Shown here one piece after another: positions 1 to 8,438 of a stretch of DNA of 64,000 nt (the first letter of the stretch is position 1; every line of letters begins with the position of its first letter). Made by a program: the position numbers and the translations under genes. This DNA comes from Pseudomonas sp. AOB-7 (GTDB taxonomy: Bacteria; Pseudomonadota; Gammaproteobacteria; Pseudomonadales; Pseudomonadaceae). Below the pieces are notes generated by a model, which was not told where the DNA came from, did not search any database, and saw nothing but the letters and a program-made list of their open reading frames with translations. The DNA is taken from assembly GCF_003696305.1 (NCBI RefSeq), contig NZ_RFFK01000011.1, positions 62,001 to 126,000 of the forward strand. Direction: 5' to 3'.

Positions 1-245
1 GCCGCCTCAACGAAACCGCCATGCGCCTGCTCTCCAAGGACGGCATCCTGGTCAGCGCCAGCTGCTCCATGCACCTGCCCGAGGACGACCTGCAGAACAT
101 CCTGCTGACCAGCGCCCGCCACCTGGACCGCAATATCCAGCTGCTCGAACGCGGCGCCCAGGGCCCGGATCACCCGGTGCACCCGGCGATCGCCGAGACC
201 CGCTATATCAAGAGCCTGACCGTGCGCCTGCTGCCCAATAGCTGA
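1..245 (+). CDS. Class I SAM-dependent rRNA methyltransferase (RlmI-like), C-terminal fragment
   Basis: The frame is open from base 3 and ends at TGA 243-245, so only about the last 80 residues are in the window and the start lies upstream. The visible part has the LVSASCSMHL segment, typical of methyltransferase motif IV-VI regions in the RlmI/YccW family. It is followed by a GPDHPVHPAI block and ends near RYIKSLTVRLL. RlmI methylates a cytosine of 23S rRNA (m5C1962 in E. coli). Neither the SAM-binding motif nor the N-terminal PUA domain can be seen, so the assignment rests on the C-terminal signature only. Confidence 0.7.
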   Translation, partial: RLNETAMRLLSKDGILVSASCSMHLPEDDLQNILLTSARHLDRNIQLLERGAQGPDHPVHPAIAETRYIKSLTVRLLPNS

Positions 246-727
246 GCGATACACGCGTAGGTTGGGCTGAGGAACCCGCGACTAAGCCCAACCTGGTCGC
301 GCAGTTCGTCCAGATCGGCCTGCCCCGCTGGGCTTCGCTGTGCTCAGCGCCAACCTACCGGGCCACACAGGCGGCGCGGCGGGCCAAGCGGGTGCGCCGC
401 ATCGCCCACCACGCGATCACGCGTCGTACCGATCAGCGCCCCGCCGCCCAACGTTCGAGCGGCGTGCACCTGCCGAGTGCGTGTCGGCAGGTGCCGCCCG
501 CCCCGCTCGCTGTTACCTCCCCCCACACCGTCCTCGCATCCCGCCCAGGCTGGACTAGGCTTTAACCTGCGGAGCAGAGCGCCGCCGGCCAACCGTTCGT
601 CGGCTGGCGTGCTTATTGCTTTTGGTTATTTACATAACGATCGGACCACACGACAGGGACGAATCGACTCAAGCAGTACGGGCGAGGCCACAAGCCGAGC
701 CTGTCTTGATGGGCAATGGGGAGGACT
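246..727. other. 482-bp gene-free stretch with repeat palindromes
   Basis: No convincing gene is present: the short frames here have no family signature and overlap palindromic DNA. The left part (257-358) is a REP-like palindrome, listed separately. The right part, with a locally AT-richer patch around 610-645, lies directly upstream of the ABC importer operon and presumably carries its promoter, but no good -35/-10 pair could be picked. Confidence 0.6.
257..358. repeat. Dispersed palindromic (REP-like) repeat, GTAGGTTGG family
   Basis: The outer arms GTAGGTTGG (257-265) and CCAACCTAC (350-358) are exact inverted copies. A second pair, AGGTTGGGCT (259-268) and AGCCCAACCT (285-294), is nested in the left half. 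The segment GGGCTTCGCTGTGCTCAGCG near 330-349 recurs almost identically around 31854-31872, which marks it as a dispersed family and not a unique regulatory site. Confidence 0.7.
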
Positions 728-1846
728 ATGGCTGCGCAGGCTGGGAACGACGCGTTCCTGCGATTCACCAATGTGAAGAAGACCTACGACCACAAGACGC
801 TGGTGGTCAAGGACTTCAACCTCAACGTGGCCAAGGGCGAGTTCATCACCCTGCTCGGCCCCTCCGGTTCGGGCAAGACCACCTGCCTGATGATGCTCGC
901 CGGTTTCGAGGACGTGACCAGCGGCGAGATCCTGATCAACGGCCGCAACGTCACCAGCATCGCCCCCTACGACCGCAACATCGGCATGGTCTTCCAGCAG
1001 TACGCGCTGTTCCCGCACATGACCATCCGCGAGAACCTCGCCTACCCGCTGAAGATCCGCAAGCTGGCCAAGGACGAGATCCGCGCCAAGGTCGAGGACT
1101 ACCTCGCCCTGGTCGAGCTGCAGGCCTTCGGCGGCCGCTACCCCGGCCAGCTCTCCGGCGGCCAGCGCCAGCGCGTGGCCCTGGCCCGCGCGCTGATCTT
1201 CGCCCCGGACATCGTGCTGATGGACGAGCCGCTCGGCGCCCTGGACAAGAAGCTGCGCGAGCAGATGCAGTTCGAGATCAAGCGCCTGCACGAGCAGCTC
1301 GGCTTCACCGTGATCTACGTCACCCACGACCAGACCGAAGCGCTGACCATGAGCGACCGCATCGCCGTGTTCAACAACGGCGTGGTGCAGCAGTGCGCGC
1401 CGCCCCACGTGCTCTACGAGCGCCCGGCCAACCTGTTCGTCGCCGACTTCATCGGCGAGAGCAACAAGCTGGCCGGGGTGATAGAAAGCGTCGGCGAGGA
1501 ACGCGTCGAGGTGCGCCTGGCCGACGGCGGCCTGGTCAGCACGCTCAAGGCCAACTGCACCGAGGTCGGCCAGCCGACCACGGTGTCGGTACGCCCGGAG
1601 AAGCTCAACTTCACCGACCGCCTGGGCGGCGCCGGCAACCAGGTCAAGGCGCGCTTCGTCACCCGCCACTACGTCGGCGAATACATCCGCTATCACTTCG
1701 AGACCGCCAGCGGCAGCGAGCTGGTGGTGAAGAACCTGAACGACAGTTCAGCCCCCAGGCTCAGCGCCCAGGAAGAGGTCGACCTGGCCTGGCTGCCGGA
1801 AGACAGCCAGGCCCTGGATCGCCCCGCAGTGCCGACGACGCCCTGA
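728..1846 (+). CDS. Polyamine/spermidine-type ABC transporter ATP-binding protein (PotA-like)
   Basis: A 372-residue ATPase that would power the importer encoded by the next three genes. It shows Walker A GPSGSGKTT, the ABC signature LSGGQRQRVALARAL, Walker B IVLMDEPLGALD and the H-loop VTHDQTEAL. A roughly 130-residue C-terminal TOBE-type domain follows, as in PotA/FbpC proteins. ATG 728 is preferred over an in-frame ATG at 716, because GGGGAGG at 718-724 lies between the two. It is followed after 34 bp by the binding-protein gene. The substrate class (polyamine or related organic cation or acid) comes from family resemblance only. Confidence 0.88.
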   Translation: MAAQAGNDAFLRFTNVKKTYDHKTLVVKDFNLNVAKGEFITLLGPSGSGKTTCLMMLAGFEDVTSGEILINGRNVTSIAPYDRNIGMVFQQYALFPHMTIRENLAYPLKIRKLAKDEIRAKVEDYLALVELQAFGGRYPGQLSGGQRQRVALARALIFAPDIVLMDEPLGALDKKLREQMQFEIKRLHEQLGFTVIYVTHDQTEALTMSDRIAVFNNGVVQQCAPPHVLYERPANLFVADFIGESNKLAGVIESVGEERVEVRLADGGLVSTLKANCTEVGQPTTVSVRPEKLNFTDRLGGAGNQVKARFVTRHYVGEYIRYHFETASGSELVVKNLNDSSAPRLSAQEEVDLAWLPEDSQALDRPAVPTTP

Positions 1847-1880
1847 CCCCACAACTAGTAGAAGCAAATGGAGCACAGCA

Positions 1881-2954
1881 ATGGCTAGATCACTGACTAC
1901 CAGCTTTTCCACCTTCGCCCTGTTGGCGGCCCTGGGGCTCGCTACGGGCGGCGCCAACGCCCAGGACAGCCTCACCGTGGTCTCCTGGGGCGGCGCCTAC
2001 GGCGCGGCGCAGCAGAAACACGTGATCGATCCCTACCAGAAGGACAGCGGGGTCAAGGTGCTGTTCGAGGACTATTCCGGCGGCGTGGCCGAGATCAAGG
2101 CCCAGGTCGAGTCCGGCAATATCCAGTGGGACGTGGTCGACTTCGAGGTGATCGACCTCGAGCGCGCCTGTTCCGAAGGCCTGCTGGAAAGCCTCGACCA
2201 CAGCACCCTGCCGCCGGGCATCGATGGCACCGCGGCCGCCCAGGACTTCATCCCCGAGGCCCTGGCCAGCGAGTGCGCAGTGGGCAATATCGTCTGGTCG
2301 GTGGTGTTCGCCTACAACCAGAACACCATAGGCGCGACCAAGGCGGCGAGCATAGAGGACTTCTTCGACACCGCCAAGATTCCCGGCAAGCGTGCCATGC
2401 GCAAGCGCCCGCAGGTGAACATGGAGTGGGCGCTGCTGGCCGACGGCGTGGCCCCGGAAGAGGTCTACGAAGTGCTGGCCACCCCGGAAGGCCAGCAACG
2501 CGCCTTCGACAAGCTGGCCAGCATCAAGAACGACATCGTCTGGTTCGACTCCTGGTCGCAGGCGCCGCAGCTGCTCAACGACGGCGGCGCGGTGCTGGTG
2601 CAGTCGGCCAACGGACGGTTCTACGACTCCATCGTGCGCGAGAACAAGCCGTTCGAGATCGTCTGGGACGGCCACGTCTACGACCTCGACGCCTGGGCCA
2701 TCGTCAAGGGCTCGCCGAAGAAGGACCTGGCGATGGAGTTCATCAAGTACGCCACCGGTTCCAAGCCGCTGGCCGGCATGCCGGACGTGGCCTACGGCCC
2801 GACCCGCAAGTCGTCCATGCCGCTGGCCGACCAGAGCGCCACGCCGCACCTGCCCACCGCCCACCTGGACAAGGGCATCCAGGCCGGCTCGGAGTTCTGG
2901 GCCGACTACGGCGAGTCGCTCGGCGAGAAGTTCAACGAGTGGCTGTTGAAGTAA
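1881..2954 (+). CDS. Periplasmic substrate-binding protein of a polyamine-type ABC importer (PotD/SBP_bac_8 family)
   Basis: A 357-residue protein with a signal peptide of about 27 residues, likely cleaved after GGANA. The mature start DSLTVVSWGGAYGAAQQ is typical of the PotD-like group annotated as putative spermidine/putrescine-binding. A GGAG at 1870-1873 sits 7 bases before the ATG. It delivers ligand to the two permeases downstream. A strong intercistronic hairpin (2963-2989) directly follows its stop, an arrangement often seen after binding-protein genes that need higher mRNA levels than their permeases. The ligand cannot be read from the sequence. Confidence 0.88.
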   Translation: MARSLTTSFSTFALLAALGLATGGANAQDSLTVVSWGGAYGAAQQKHVIDPYQKDSGVKVLFEDYSGGVAEIKAQVESGNIQWDVVDFEVIDLERACSEGLLESLDHSTLPPGIDGTAAAQDFIPEALASECAVGNIVWSVVFAYNQNTIGATKAASIEDFFDTAKIPGKRAMRKRPQVNMEWALLADGVAPEEVYEVLATPEGQQRAFDKLASIKNDIVWFDSWSQAPQLLNDGGAVLVQSANGRFYDSIVRENKPFEIVWDGHVYDLDAWAIVKGSPKKDLAMEFIKYATGSKPLAGMPDVAYGPTRKSSMPLADQSATPHLPTAHLDKGIQAGSEFWADYGESLGEKFNEWLLK

Positions 2955-2962
2955 CCCGCACC

Positions 2963-2989
2963 GACCCCTCTTCCTGTGGAAGAGGGGTC
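2963..2989 (+). promoter_or_regulatory. Intercistronic hairpin between binding-protein and permease genes
   Basis: Perfect 12-bp arms GACCCCTCTTCC (2963-2974) and GGAAGAGGGGTC (2978-2989) with a 3-base loop. No T-run follows (next bases CGCTTTA), so it is less likely a full terminator than a 3'-end stabiliser or partial attenuator. It would let the binding-protein mRNA accumulate over the permease part of the operon. Confidence 0.7.
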
Positions 2990-3008
2990 CGCTTTACGGA
3001 GTAGTGCC

Positions 3009-4244
3009 TTGTCATCCCTGACCACCAGCGAAGCCGGCCAAGCCGCCAGCGCCCGTCGCAAGAAACGCCTCGCCGCCTTTCTCTTCGTGGTGCCGCTGCT
3101 GGCCTTTATCCTGCTGACCTTCGTCGCCCCGATCGGCAGCATGCTGTGGCGCAGCGTGCACCACCCGACCGTGGCCGAACTGATTCCGCTGACCCTGGCC
3201 GAACTCGAGCGCTGGGAAGATCAAAGGCAACTGCCGGACGAACAGACCCTGCGGGTGTTCGCCGGCGAGCTGCACAGCCTCGACGAGCAGCGCCTGTCCG
3301 GCAAGCTGGCCGAGGAGTTCAACCGCGCCTTCGCCGGCATGTCCAGCGTGGTCAAGTCCAGCGCCCGGCGCATCGGCCGACTGGATGCCGAGGCCCTGCC
3401 GGAGCGCGGCGTCGAGACCCTGCTGGCGGCCCACGGCAACTGGAGCAAGCCCGAGCTGTGGTACGCCATCGCCCGCGCCGGCCAGCGCTACACCTACGAC
3501 TACTACCTCACCGCGCTGGACCTGGAACTGCACCCGGAACAGGGCATTCAGGTGCGCGAGGACACGCAGATCTACCTGCAGCTGTATTCCAAGACCCTGA
3601 ACATGGCGCTGGTCATCACCCTGCTCTGCGCCCTGCTCGGCTACCCGCTGGCCTACTACCTGGCGCAGCTGCCGGAAAACCGCGCCAACCTGCTGCTGGT
3701 GCTGGTGCTGCTGCCGTTCTGGACCTCGCTCCTGGTACGCACCACGGCCTGGATCGCCCTGCTGCAGACCAACGGCGTGATCAACTCCTTCCTCATCGGC
3801 ATCGGTGCCATCGGCCAGCCCTTCGAGATGCTCTACACCTCGTTCGCCACAGTCGTGGCGATGACCCACATCCTCCTGCCGTTCATGATCCTGCCGCTGT
3901 ACAGCGTGATGCGCGGCATCGACCCCAGCTACCTGCGCGCCGCCCTGAGCCTGGGCGACAAGCCGATTCCGGCGTTCGCCCGCATCTACTTCCCGATGAC
4001 CCTGCCGGGCCTCAGCGCCGGCGCGCTCTTGGTGTTCATCATTTCGGTGGGCTACTACATCACCCCGGCGCTGGTCGGCGGCACCGACGGCCAGATGATC
4101 AGCAACATCATCGCCTTCCACATGCAGCGCTCGAACAACTGGGAGCTGGCCGCCGCGCTCGGCTCGCTGCTGCTGGGGCTGATCCTGCTGCTGTACTGGA
4201 TCTACGACCGCTTCGTCGGCGCCAGCAATATCAAGTTGGGATGA
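3009..4244 (+). CDS. ABC importer permease with long periplasmic insertion (PotB-like)
   Basis: The start is probably TTG 3009, with GGAG at 2998-3001 seven bases upstream; a longer frame from ATG 2976 would overlap the hairpin. The 411-residue product has a first membrane helix at about residues 21-43. About 150 hydrophilic residues then precede the usual permease core (helices from about 195 onward). The core contains an EAA-like loop around the segment LRAALSLGDKPIPAF. Classical PotB proteins are about 280-300 residues, so the N-terminal periplasmic domain is an extra module. It pairs with the second permease, which begins 7 bp after its stop. Confidence 0.85.
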   Translation: MSSLTTSEAGQAASARRKKRLAAFLFVVPLLAFILLTFVAPIGSMLWRSVHHPTVAELIPLTLAELERWEDQRQLPDEQTLRVFAGELHSLDEQRLSGKLAEEFNRAFAGMSSVVKSSARRIGRLDAEALPERGVETLLAAHGNWSKPELWYAIARAGQRYTYDYYLTALDLELHPEQGIQVREDTQIYLQLYSKTLNMALVITLLCALLGYPLAYYLAQLPENRANLLLVLVLLPFWTSLLVRTTAWIALLQTNGVINSFLIGIGAIGQPFEMLYTSFATVVAMTHILLPFMILPLYSVMRGIDPSYLRAALSLGDKPIPAFARIYFPMTLPGLSAGALLVFIISVGYYITPALVGGTDGQMISNIIAFHMQRSNNWELAAALGSLLLGLILLLYWIYDRFVGASNIKLG

Positions 4245-4251
4245 ACACAGG

Positions 4252-5106
4252 ATGAAGACCCCCGCCTACTACGGCTTCTGGCATCACCTCGGCAGCTGGC
4301 TGCTCAAGGCCAGCTCCTGGCTGGTGCTGCTGTTTCTGATTCTGCCGATCCTGGTCATAGTACCGCTGTCGTTCAACGCCGAGCCCTTCTTCAGCTTCAC
4401 CGAGGGCATGCTCACCCTGCAGCCGGAGGCCTACTCGCTGCGCTGGTACGAGCAGATCCTCAACGACCCGAAATGGATACTGGCGATCCAGAACAGCTTC
4501 TTCATCGGCATTCTCGCCACCGTCATCGCCACCGCCCTGGGCACCTGCGCCGCGGTGGGCCTGGCCCGCGACGACATGCCCTATCGCCGCTTCATCACCG
4601 CGCTGCTGCTGTCGCCGATGATCGTGCCCTTGATCATCACCGCCGCCGGCATGTTCTTCTTCTACTCCAACCTCGGCCTGGCCGGCAGCTACCTGGGGGT
4701 GATCCTGGCCCACGCGGCGCTCGGCACGCCCTTCGTCATCATCACCGTCACCGCCACCCTCACCGGCTTCGACTACAGCCTGGCGCGCGCCGCGCTGAAC
4801 CTCGGCGCCACGCCGCTCAAGGTGTTCTTCGACATCATCATGCCGCTGATCCGCCCCGGGGTGATCTCCGGCGCGCTGTTCGCCTTCATCACCTCCTTCG
4901 ACGAGGTGGTGGTGATCCTGTTCATGGCCGGCCCCCAGCAACGCACCATCCCGCGGCAGATGTTCTCGGGCCTGCGCGAGCAGATCAACCCGAGCATCCT
5001 GGCCATCGCCACCCTGCTGATCCTGGTGTCCATCGCCCTGTTGGTGACCATCGAACTGCTGCGCCGCCGCTCCGAGCGCCTGCGCGGCATCGAAATCCCC
5101 AACTGA
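4252..5106 (+). CDS. ABC importer permease (PotC-like)
   Basis: A 284-residue inner-membrane protein of normal PotC size with about six hydrophobic helices. A cytoplasmic loop around ARAALNLGATPLKVF corresponds to the EAA motif that contacts the ATPase. It forms the heterodimeric channel with the preceding permease and is the last gene of the four-gene importer operon. The gap to the upstream stop is 7 bp, so translation is probably coupled. Confidence 0.87.
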   Translation: MKTPAYYGFWHHLGSWLLKASSWLVLLFLILPILVIVPLSFNAEPFFSFTEGMLTLQPEAYSLRWYEQILNDPKWILAIQNSFFIGILATVIATALGTCAAVGLARDDMPYRRFITALLLSPMIVPLIITAAGMFFFYSNLGLAGSYLGVILAHAALGTPFVIITVTATLTGFDYSLARAALNLGATPLKVFFDIIMPLIRPGVISGALFAFITSFDEVVVILFMAGPQQRTIPRQMFSGLREQINPSILAIATLLILVSIALLVTIELLRRRSERLRGIEIPN

Positions 5107-5141
5107 GCGGCAGCGCGGCTGCGCCGGCAATCGCCCGCGCC

Positions 5142-5171
5142 TTGGCTCGGCGGCGGCGGCGGGCGTAGAAT
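5142..5171 (+). promoter_or_regulatory. Candidate sigma-70 promoter upstream of ilvD
   Basis: TTGGCT (5142-5147), 18-bp spacer, TAGAAT (5166-5171), inside the 237-bp gap before ilvD. The -10 is a good match and the -35 is moderate. No leader peptide or attenuator is evident in the following 170 bases. Confidence 0.35.
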
Positions 5172-5343
5172 CCATGCATTCCTCGCCACCCATCCCCTGG
5201 CGGGCCCTGAGCACGGGTCAGACGCGCGGCCACCCCGCGACGTCCGGTGACCCCCGCCGAACGCACGGCCATCTCCCGTTTGCATCCGGTCCAGTCGACG
5301 CTCACCATACGAACATCACCTGATCAGCCGCAGGAACCGTGTC

Positions 5344-7182
5344 ATGCCCGATTACCGCTCGAAAACCTCCACCCAAGGTCGCAACATGGCCGGCGCCCGC
5401 GCCCTGTGGCGCGCCACCGGGATGAAGGACGAAGACTTCAAGAAGCCGATCATCGCCGTCGCCAACTCCTTCACCCAGTTCGTGCCCGGCCACGTGCACC
5501 TGAAGGACATGGGCCAGCTGGTCGCCCGCGAGATCGAGAAGGCCGGCGGCGTGGCCAAGGAATTCAACACCATCGCCGTCGACGACGGCATCGCCATGGG
5601 TCACGACGGCATGCTCTATTCGCTGCCGAGCCGCGAGATCATCGCCGACTCGGTGGAATACATGGTCAACGCCCACTGCGCCGATGCCATCGTCTGCATC
5701 AGCAACTGTGACAAGATCACCCCCGGCATGCTGATGGCCGCCCTGCGCCTGAACATCCCGGTGGTGTTCGTCTCCGGCGGGCCGATGGAAGCCGGCAAGA
5801 CCAAGCTGGCCAACCACGGCCTCGACCTGGTCGACGCCATGGTCATCGCCGCCGACGACAGTGCCAGCGACGAGAAGGTCGCCGAGTACGAGCGTAGCGC
5901 CTGCCCGACCTGCGGCAGCTGCTCCGGCATGTTCACCGCCAACTCGATGAACTGCCTGACCGAGGCCCTGGGCCTGTCGCTGCCGGGCAACGGCTCGACC
6001 CTGGCCACCCACAGCGACCGCGAGCAGCTGTTCCTGCGCGCCGGGCGCCTGGCGGTGGAGCTGTGCCAGCGCTACTACGGCGAGAACGACGACTCCGTGC
6101 TGCCGCGCAATATCGCCAACTTCAAGGCGTTCGAGAACGCCATGATGCTGGACATCGCCATGGGCGGCTCGACCAACACCATCCTCCACCTGCTGGCCGC
6201 GGCCCAGGAGGCGGAGATCGATTTCGACCTGCGCGATATCGACCGCCTGTCACGCATCGTGCCGCAGCTGTGCAAGGTGGCACCGAACATCCAGAAGTAC
6301 CACATGGAAGACGTGCACCGCGCCGGCGGCGTCTTCAGCATCCTCGGCGAGCTGGCTCGCGGCGGCCTGCTGCACACCGACGTGGCCACCGTGCACAGCC
6401 CAAGCATGGCCGACGCCATCGCCCAGTGGGACATCACCCAGACCCGCGACGAGCAGGTGCACACCTTCTTCAAGGCCGGCCCGGCCGGTATCCCGACCCA
6501 GACCGCGTTCAGCCAGAGCACCCGCTGGCCGAGCCTGGACGATGACCGCGAGAACGGCTGCATCCGCAGCGTCGAGCACGCCTACTCCCAGGAAGGCGGC
6601 CTGGCGGTGCTGTACGGCAACATCGCCCTCGACGGCTGCGTGGTGAAGACCGCCGGCGTGGATGAATCGATCCACGTGTTCGAAGGCACCGCGAAGATTT
6701 TCGAGAGCCAGGACGCCGCCGTGAAAGGCATTCTCGCCGACGAGGTCAAGGCCGGTGATGTGGTGATCATCCGCTACGAAGGCCCGAAAGGTGGCCCGGG
6801 CATGCAGGAAATGCTCTACCCGACCAGCTACCTGAAATCCAAGGGCCTGGGCAAGGCCTGTGCCCTGCTCACCGATGGCCGTTTCTCCGGCGGCACCTCG
6901 GGCCTGTCCATCGGCCACGCCTCGCCGGAAGCCGCTGCCGGCGGCGCCATCGGGCTGGTGGAAGACGGCGACAAGATCCATATCGACATCCACAATCGCA
7001 CCATCCAACTGCTGGTCAGCGATGAAGAGCTGTCGCACCGCCGCCACGTGCAGGACAAGAAGGGCTGGAAGCCGGTGGAACAGCGTCCGCGCAAGGTCAC
7101 CACGGCGCTCAAGGCCTACGCCCTGCTCGCCACCAGCGCCGACAAGGGCGCGGTGCGCAACAAGGCACTGCTGGACGGCTAA
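5344..7182 (+). CDS. ilvD: Dihydroxy-acid dehydratase
   Basis: A 612-residue iron-sulfur enzyme that dehydrates 2,3-dihydroxy-3-methylbutanoate and the pentanoate homologue to the keto acids of valine and isoleucine. It carries the family signatures SNCDKITPG (Cys near 122) and CPTCGSCSGMF (Cys 187, 190, 193), plus the C-terminal DGRFSGGTSGLSIGH block. Length matches the E. coli-type enzyme. It stands alone with its own terminator at 7206. The other ilv gene here, ilvA, is 13 kb away, so regulation in common would be in trans. Confidence 0.97.
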   Translation: MPDYRSKTSTQGRNMAGARALWRATGMKDEDFKKPIIAVANSFTQFVPGHVHLKDMGQLVAREIEKAGGVAKEFNTIAVDDGIAMGHDGMLYSLPSREIIADSVEYMVNAHCADAIVCISNCDKITPGMLMAALRLNIPVVFVSGGPMEAGKTKLANHGLDLVDAMVIAADDSASDEKVAEYERSACPTCGSCSGMFTANSMNCLTEALGLSLPGNGSTLATHSDREQLFLRAGRLAVELCQRYYGENDDSVLPRNIANFKAFENAMMLDIAMGGSTNTILHLLAAAQEAEIDFDLRDIDRLSRIVPQLCKVAPNIQKYHMEDVHRAGGVFSILGELARGGLLHTDVATVHSPSMADAIAQWDITQTRDEQVHTFFKAGPAGIPTQTAFSQSTRWPSLDDDRENGCIRSVEHAYSQEGGLAVLYGNIALDGCVVKTAGVDESIHVFEGTAKIFESQDAAVKGILADEVKAGDVVIIRYEGPKGGPGMQEMLYPTSYLKSKGLGKACALLTDGRFSGGTSGLSIGHASPEAAAGGAIGLVEDGDKIHIDIHNRTIQLLVSDEELSHRRHVQDKKGWKPVEQRPRKVTTALKAYALLATSADKGAVRNKALLDG

Positions 7183-7205
7183 GCGCAAGCACCAGCGAAC
7201 CCGAG

Positions 7206-7229
7206 AGCCCGGCCCCGTGCCGGGCTTTT
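7206..7229 (+). terminator. Rho-independent terminator after ilvD
   Basis: Stem AGCCCGGC (7206-7213) / GCCGGGCT (7219-7226), 5-base loop, followed by TTT and a further T-rich stretch. It lies 24 bp after the ilvD stop. Confidence 0.85.
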
Positions 7230-7280
7230 GCTTTGCCCCCACTGCCGCGTGCGCGGGAGGGACGGGGGAAGAGGGAAGAC

Positions 7281-7739
7281 ATGAAAATCGGCCTGATCAG
7301 CGACACCCACGGCCTGCTGCGCCCCAAGGCGCTGGATGCCCTGCAGGGCTGCGATCACATCCTGCATGCCGGCGATATCGGCAAGCCGGAGATTCTCGAC
7401 GCATTGGGCGAAATCGCACCGCTCAGCGCGGTGCGCGGCAATAACGACGAGGGCCTGGACTGGGCGACGGCGCTGCCGGAATCGCTCGAGCTGGACCTGG
7501 CCGGGGTGCGTCTGTTCATGACTCATGACGCGGCCCACCTGCCCGGCGACCTGGCCGCCCGCGGCATCCACGTCGCCGTCTGCGGCCATAGCCACAAGCC
7601 GCTGGCGGAACCGCGCGCCGGCCTGTTGCTGGTCAACCCCGGCAGCGCCGGGCCGCGGCGCTTCAAGCTGCCGATCTGCCTGGCGCTGCTGCATCTGCAG
7701 GATGGACAGATCCGCGTGGAGCACATCGATCTGATCTAG
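7281..7739 (+). CDS. Metallophosphoesterase, YfcE/MJ0936 family phosphodiesterase
   Basis: A 152-residue calcineurin-like phosphoesterase. The metal-binding motifs appear in order: SDTHG (Asp8, His10), HAGDIG, RGNND, MTHD and GHSH. Proteins of this compact family are Mn-dependent phosphodiesterases of uncertain physiological substrate. ATG 7281 is chosen because a GGGGGAAGAGGGA purine tract directly precedes it. The gene is convergent with folA, whose stop is 21 bp away. Confidence 0.88.
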   Translation: MKIGLISDTHGLLRPKALDALQGCDHILHAGDIGKPEILDALGEIAPLSAVRGNNDEGLDWATALPESLELDLAGVRLFMTHDAAHLPGDLAARGIHVAVCGHSHKPLAEPRAGLLLVNPGSAGPRRFKLPICLALLHLQDGQIRVEHIDLI

Positions 7740-7760
7740 GCGGCGCCGCGCGCACCTATG

Positions 7761-8282
7761 TCATTGCGTCGAACGCCGTTCCCACACCTCGAAGGCATAG
7801 AAGGGACTTTCGCCGGTCGCCGGGTGCTCGACGCTGGAGGCCAGGCGCCAGTCGTCCTGATCGATGTTGGGAAAGTGGGCATCGCCCTCGGGCTCGAGGC
7901 CAACCCGGGTCAGGTACAGGCGATCCGCCTGCGCCAGGCCCAACTCGTACAGCTGCGCACCACCGATCAGCATCAGCTCCTCGGCCTCCTCCGCGCGCGC
8001 CCAGGCCTCGGCGCGTTGCAGCGCGGCGTCCAGGGTCGGGAAGACTTCGGCGCCGTCGAGCTGCAGGCCGACCTGGCGGCTGACCACCAGATTGAGCCGC
8101 CCCGGCAGCGGCCGCCCGAGCGAATCCCAGGTCTTGCGTCCCATGATGATCGGCTTGCCCAGGGTCAGGGCCTTGAAGTGCTTGAGGTCCGCCGGCAGGT
8201 GCCAGGGCAGCTGATTGTCGCGGCCGATCACGCGGTTGTCGGCGAGGGCGGCGATCAGGCAGAGGGGAAGAGTCGTTTTCAT
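7761..8282 (-). CDS. folA: Dihydrofolate reductase
   Basis: A 173-residue NADPH-dependent reductase that regenerates tetrahydrofolate. It starts MKTTLPLCLIAALADNRVIG. The DNQLPWHLPADLKHFK block and GRKTWDSLGRPLPGR are the substrate- and NADPH-binding signatures, and the acidic residue of the PADLK segment is the expected catalytic position. The start is placed at ATG 8282 by homology; a longer frame exists upstream but has an atypical sequence. Its metabolic partner thyA, which consumes methylene-tetrahydrofolate, lies 4.3 kb away on the same strand. Confidence 0.95.
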   Translation of the reverse strand: MKTTLPLCLIAALADNRVIGRDNQLPWHLPADLKHFKALTLGKPIIMGRKTWDSLGRPLPGRLNLVVSRQVGLQLDGAEVFPTLDAALQRAEAWARAEEAEELMLIGGAQLYELGLAQADRLYLTRVGLEPEGDAHFPNIDQDDWRLASSVEHPATGESPFYAFEVWERRSTQ

Positions 8283-8438
8283 GGCCGCGAGCATAGCAGA
8301 GCGCCCGAAGCCCCCGCAGCCCACCTTTGGCTTTGCCGAGTGCCGCACAGAACCATCTAGGCTTGGACCTCTGTAGCAGAATCGTCACCCTTGCCGGTGC
8401 AGGCTCGGGTTTCCATCCCTGTGCAAGGAGGTACCACC

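Noticed and set aside
344..592. Small minus-strand frame in the first intergenic region
   Set aside because: Overlaps a dispersed palindrome and has no convincing start or homology signal.
616..1896. 426-codon frame overlapping the ABC ATPase gene
   Set aside because: Arg/Pro/Gly-rich translation with no family motif; the other frame encodes a full ABC ATPase with all signatures.
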